Assembly: GCA_013372875.1 (NCBI GenBank)
Contig: JABXIW010000231.1
Coordinates: 1-9,138, forward strand
Direction of reading: 5' to 3'
From: Gammaproteobacteria bacterium
GTDB taxonomy: Bacteria > Pseudomonadota > Gammaproteobacteria > Enterobacterales > Kangiellaceae
Length of the DNA stretch: 9,138 bases
The translations under genes were made by a program, and so were the position numbers. Of the stretch, positions 6,673 through 9,138 are shown one piece after another. The notes below the pieces were generated by a model that saw only the letters and a program-made list of their open reading frames with translations, was not told the DNA's origin and made no database searches. The stretch's first letter is position 1, and the number at the start of each line of letters is the position of its first letter.

Positions 6673-7226
6673 TAAAAACCATTGGCAATGTTTTTATAGG
6701 GATAAGTTTAGCGGCTTATCCCTTTCTGGTTTTTATTGGTCTGAAATATTTTTCTTTGAAAGTCATTAGCCTTGCGTTATTGGCTTTGTTCATTCTAAGA
6801 ATTCTACTAGTCAAAAAAGGTGATCAGATATCCTTGGCGATGGGGGTTATTGGTTTATTGCTGGTGTTTTCCAGTTTTGTGGTTAACCAAGAGTCAATAA
6901 TTCTATATTACCCAGTATTGATAAGTCTTTGCTTGCTTATATTTTTTATTAGCTCCTATTTTTACCCGCCAACAGTTATTGAGAAAATTGCGCGATTAAC
7001 CGATAAGGATTTTGATGATAAGGCAGTTCCTTATACGGAAAAAGTAACTTTGGTTTGGTGCGGGTTCTTTTTGATTAATGCTTTAATTGCGGTTTATACC
7101 GTTTATAGCAAAGATTTGGAGTTATGGACGCTTTACAATGGACTGATCTCCTATTTGATTATGGGTCTCATTTTTTGCGTAGAGTTTTTGATAAGGCAAA
7201 AGGTCGAGAAATCTAATGAGTCTTGA
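6672..7226 (+). CDS. apeG: COG4648-type integral membrane protein of aryl polyene cluster; start codon unresolved
   Basis: Predicted inner-membrane protein with about six membrane helices and no catalytic motif; its role in aryl polyene formation is not known to me. The hydrophilic loop PPTVIEKIARLTDKDF and the following YTEKVTLVWCGFFLIN match this family. The only ordinary in-frame start codon is TTG at 6756 (156 residues), but it has no ribosome binding site. In-frame codons upstream encode a typical first helix, GISLAAYPFLVFIGLKYF, and the frame is open back to 6645 with no ATG, GTG or TTG. I therefore place the start at the ATA of 6672, which overlaps the apeF stop as TAATA (a one-base change from the common TAATG). 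Alternatives are ATT 6660 or 6681, or the out-of-frame ATG at 6688 with one T missing from a T-run. The product is about 180-188 residues. Its end overlaps the ligase gene by 11 bases. Confidence 0.75.
   Translation: MKTIGNVFIGISLAAYPFLVFIGLKYFSLKVISLALLALFILRILLVKKGDQISLAMGVIGLLLVFSSFVVNQESIILYYPVLISLCLLIFFISSYFYPPTVIEKIARLTDKDFDDKAVPYTEKVTLVWCGFFLINALIAVYTVYSKDLELWTLYNGLISYLIMGLIFCVEFLIRQKVEKSNES
6698..6723 (+). other. Perfect 9-bp inverted repeat behind the ACP genes, inside the 5' end of the membrane gene
   Basis: Arms AGGGATAAG (6698-6706) and CTTATCCCT (6715-6723) pair without mismatch around the 8-base loop TTTAGCGG. T-rich sequence (TTTCTGGTTTTTATT) follows. It begins 26 bases after the apeF stop. 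In RNA it would be a stable stem able to protect the upstream ACP message from 3' decay, attenuate transcription, or hamper translation of the membrane gene. It lies in codons that also read as membrane-helix residues (GISLAAYPF), so a purely coding explanation of the repeat is possible. Confidence 0.6.
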
Positions 7227-8517
7227 TAAGTACAACAATTACCTGAATGCTCTTTCAAACGAGCATATTGTTGCTTTTGAAACTTCGCAAGAATGGACTG
7301 CCGAACATTTAAAGTCAAAAGTTTGTTATTGGATTGAGCAAATTCAACAAAGCAAGGAGCAATTCTGGATTCTATATGAAGAATCGCCATTTGAATTTCT
7401 TGCTAAATTTTTGGCGCTGAACATAGCTTGTAAAACCATTATCTTACCTGCAAACAACCAAGCTAAAACTATTCAAGGTTTGCTCGAAAGCTATTCTGGT
7501 AATATCGAAACCCTTCAATCTTTGGATGTATTTAGCCCTCAAATAAGTACATCCGAACTGCCTGAATTGAACTTAAATAGTGAAGTTCTGCTTTATACTT
7601 CGGGGTCGAGTGGTGATGCTAAAAAAATTACTAAAACGTTAGCCTTATTGGCAAAAGAGATTGAAGTGCTGGATGGGTTGTGGGGGGCGCAGTTTAGTAA
7701 GGTAATTGCAACGGTTTCCCATCAGCATTTATATGGTTTGTTGTTCCGTTTGTTATGGCCATTTTTTAGCGGAAAACCTTTTTTTAATAAGCAACTTAAA
7801 TATCCTGAAGAGTTGTTTTTTGAAGACAAAGATATGGCATTAGTTACAAGCCCGGCCATACTTTCAAGGCTCGATAAGAATATAAAATATAGTCAATTTG
7901 CAGCAGTGTTTTCATCAGGCGGGCCTTTAAGTTATGACTCAGCTGCGGTAGCCAGTAAACTGCTTCATAATTGGCCATTAGAAGTTTATGGCAGCACTGA
8001 AACGGGTGGTGTTGCTTACCGTTCTCAAGAAAATAAAAACTCCTATTGGACATTATTACCTAAAGTGAATCTGGAAACTGCTGAACATAATGTTTATATT
8101 CGTTCAGAGTTTGTTATGAGTGGCTCGATTCAGCTGGATGATAAGATTTCTATTAACCAAGACGGCACTTTTAGTTTAGATGGTCGTAAGGATAGGATTA
8201 TCAAATATGAAGAAAAACGTTTGTCATTGGATCAGCTAGAGCAAGTATTGATGCAAAACCCTTGGGTAAAATTAGCAAAATGTTTATTGCTCGATTCAGC
8301 AAGAAAGCCGCTAGCAGTAGTGATAGTGCCAACATCTCAAGGTGAAAATGCCTTGGCCGAAACGGACAAGAAGCAAGTTGTGAGTCACCTCAAGGCACAC
8401 TTATTAAATAGTTTCGAGTTATCAGTTTTACCCAAAAAATGGCGCTTTGTTGAGGAGCTACCAACGAACTCTATGAATAAAGTGGTGCTTGCAGAACTAA
8501 GAGAATTGTTTATATGA
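7216..8517 (+). CDS. apeH: AMP-dependent aryl-acid ligase (acyl-ACP synthetase type) of aryl polyene cluster
   Basis: 433-residue member of the ANL (acyl/aryl-CoA ligase) superfamily. It should activate an aromatic carboxylic acid as the adenylate and load it onto an ACP of this cluster. The phosphate-binding loop is YTSGSSGDAKKITK (residues 127-140), the adenine/aryl motif is YGSTETGG (258-265), the hinge region is DGRKDRI (322-328), and the PTNSMNKV region (416-423) holds Lys422, the likely catalytic lysine of the C-terminal lid. It is shorter than typical CoA ligases of 500 or more residues, mainly through a short N-terminal part, as I recall for aryl polyene ligases. The ATG at 7216 overlaps the membrane gene by 11 bases, and the stop overlaps the dehydratase start as ATGA. 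Substrate choice (4-coumarate, 4-hydroxybenzoate or a relative) cannot be read by eye. Confidence 0.9.
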   Translation: MSLDKYNNYLNALSNEHIVAFETSQEWTAEHLKSKVCYWIEQIQQSKEQFWILYEESPFEFLAKFLALNIACKTIILPANNQAKTIQGLLESYSGNIETLQSLDVFSPQISTSELPELNLNSEVLLYTSGSSGDAKKITKTLALLAKEIEVLDGLWGAQFSKVIATVSHQHLYGLLFRLLWPFFSGKPFFNKQLKYPEELFFEDKDMALVTSPAILSRLDKNIKYSQFAAVFSSGGPLSYDSAAVASKLLHNWPLEVYGSTETGGVAYRSQENKNSYWTLLPKVNLETAEHNVYIRSEFVMSGSIQLDDKISINQDGTFSLDGRKDRIIKYEEKRLSLDQLEQVLMQNPWVKLAKCLLLDSARKPLAVVIVPTSQGENALAETDKKQVVSHLKAHLLNSFELSVLPKKWRFVEELPTNSMNKVVLAELRELFI

Positions 8518-8849
8518 ATACTCCAGAATATCGAATAGTAACTAGTGATAACATTGAGGCCATCTTCGAGCTGGATATTATTCCTGAATTGGAATGCTTT
8601 GATGGCCACTTTGATAATCATCCTGTACTACCTGGCGTGGCTCAAGTGACCTTTGCGATGCGTATAGCTGAACATCATTTTGGTATAAAAAATCAATTCG
8701 CTGGAATGGAAGCTGTAAAATTCCAAAGCATTATTACTCCGCCTAACAAAGTATTGTTATGGCTGAAATATGATGCAGACAAAAGCAAGATTCACTTTAA
8801 GTACTTTAAAGAGAGTGCAAATTATTCTTCAGGCAGGATTTTAGTCTGA
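8514..8849 (+). CDS. apeI: Small hotdog-fold hydroxyacyl-ACP dehydratase of aryl polyene cluster
   Basis: 111-residue single-hotdog protein related to FabA/FabZ and the 3-hydroxymyristoyl-ACP dehydratase-like proteins of aryl polyene clusters. It should dehydrate beta-hydroxyacyl-ACP intermediates to build the conjugated chain. The signature FDGHFDNHPVLPGVAQ (residues 29-44) provides catalytic His32. The position 14 residues after this His, which is Glu in FabZ and Asp in FabA, is Thr46 here, with Gln44 two residues before it and no acid until Glu53. The enzyme may therefore be impaired, use another acid, or be a partner subunit of the second dehydratase expected further on. The start is the ATGA overlap with the ligase stop, and the stop overlaps the next start as TGATG. 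Length is normal for the family, at the short end. Confidence 0.87.
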   Translation: MNTPEYRIVTSDNIEAIFELDIIPELECFDGHFDNHPVLPGVAQVTFAMRIAEHHFGIKNQFAGMEAVKFQSIITPPNKVLLWLKYDADKSKIHFKYFKESANYSSGRILV

Positions 8850-9138
8850 TGTCGCAAAAATTTGGGTTAATAATCCCCAATTATAATCATCCAAATGCCA
8901 TGGAAAAAACTCTCCAACGATTAGAGCAGTTTAAATTGCCATGTCTTATTATCGATGATGGTTCGAATCGAAATACCCAAGATATTCTCCAGCAACTGGC
9001 GGAAAAACATGATTGGGTGGACTATCATCGGCATAACGAAAATCAAGGCAAGGGTGCTGCCGTAATGACCGGTTTTCGGTTGGCTTATGAACGAGGAATT
9101 AGCCACGCTATCCAAGTAGATGCCGATGGCCAGCATGA
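8849..9138 (+). CDS. apeJ: Family-2 glycosyltransferase, N-terminal part (runs off window)
   Basis: Start of a GT2 glycosyltransferase; 96 complete codons are visible and the frame is open to the window end. The beginning reads MSQKFGLIIPNYNHPNAM, a standard GT2 first strand and loop. It is followed by LIIDDGSN (the first nucleotide-sugar-binding Asp pair, residues about 34-41), the HNENQGKGAAVMTGF helix, and QVDADGQH at the end of the visible part, which carries the metal-binding DxD-like site. In aryl polyene clusters this gene is often a fusion of GT2 and a C-terminal acyltransferase of about 550 residues; whether the fusion is present lies beyond the window. ATG 8849 overlaps the dehydratase stop by one base (TGATG). 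The letter J is from memory of the cluster order. Confidence 0.88.
   Translation, partial: MSQKFGLIIPNYNHPNAMEKTLQRLEQFKLPCLIIDDGSNRNTQDILQQLAEKHDWVDYHRHNENQGKGAAVMTGFRLAYERGISHAIQVDADGQH

Noticed and set aside
6688..6699. Mini-ORF ATG TTT TTA TAG as a leader peptide or -1 frameshift site feeding the membrane gene
   Set aside because: The T-run is short, the heptamer GTTTTTA is not a proper slippery site, and the hairpin starts 1 base after it instead of the usual 5-8. Kept only as an alternative within the start-codon finding.
6756..7226. TTG 6756 as the start of the COG4648 membrane gene
   Set aside because: No ribosome binding site precedes it, and the in-frame upstream codons encode a good first membrane helix that would be lost.
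8921..9136. Minus-strand open frame at the right edge
   Set aside because: It lies opposite the clear GT2 glycosyltransferase start, which has start overlap, motifs and operon context.
1108..9138. Entirely new biosynthetic or defence system
   Set aside because: Every gene except the small lipoprotein fits either pyruvate dehydrogenase or the known aryl polyene pathway; the oddities are variations within known families.

Overview
The window looks like chromosomal DNA of a gammaproteobacterium of moderate to low GC. The pyruvate dehydrogenase genes are of the enterobacterial type: a homodimeric AceE-type E1, an AceF with an N-terminal lipoyl repeat, and an Lpd whose catalytic His/Glu numbering matches my memory of E. 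coli Lpd. A marine group such as Kangiellaceae or a relative is possible, but this is a weak guess. All genes are on the + strand, coding density is very high, and no stretch over about 125 bases lacks a gene. I see no tRNA, rRNA, CRISPR array, insertion sequence or attachment site.

Left part (1-4295), central metabolism: the 3' end of aceE (E1), then aceF (E2, TTG start behind a strong ribosome binding site), a 122-base gap with one or two hairpins, and lpdA (E3). Together they encode the pyruvate dehydrogenase complex. The block ends in a clear intrinsic terminator with a TTCG loop (4316-4337).

Right part (4357-9138, running off the end): a tightly packed, probably single operon that starts with a small unnamed lipoprotein. 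It continues with the front section of a typical aryl polyene (APE) pigment cluster: a half-length ketosynthase-like protein with no catalytic cysteine, a lysophospholipid-type acyltransferase, two acyl carrier proteins, a COG4648-type membrane protein, an AMP-dependent aryl-acid ligase, a small hotdog dehydratase and the start of a family-2 glycosyltransferase. From the C gene on, most neighbours overlap or nearly touch. By family knowledge, the ligase loads an aromatic starter acid on an ACP, a type II polyketide-like system elongates and dehydrates it to a polyene, and the acyltransferase and glycosyltransferase anchor it to an outer-membrane lipid. The other usual cluster genes (ammonia lyase, thioesterase, LolA-like protein, MMPL exporter, full ketosynthases, ketoreductase, second dehydratase) would be expected beyond base 9138.

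The system is therefore a known class, not a new one. The points most worth a second look are the COG4648 membrane gene, which has no ordinary in-frame start codon although its reading frame and first membrane helix extend well upstream; a perfect 9-bp hairpin just behind the ACP genes inside that gene's 5' end; a dehydratase with Thr where the catalytic acid is expected; and the lipoprotein gene 2 bases ahead of the cluster. The ape gene letters are given from memory of the E. coli/Xenorhabdus nomenclature and are surest for E, F, H and I.
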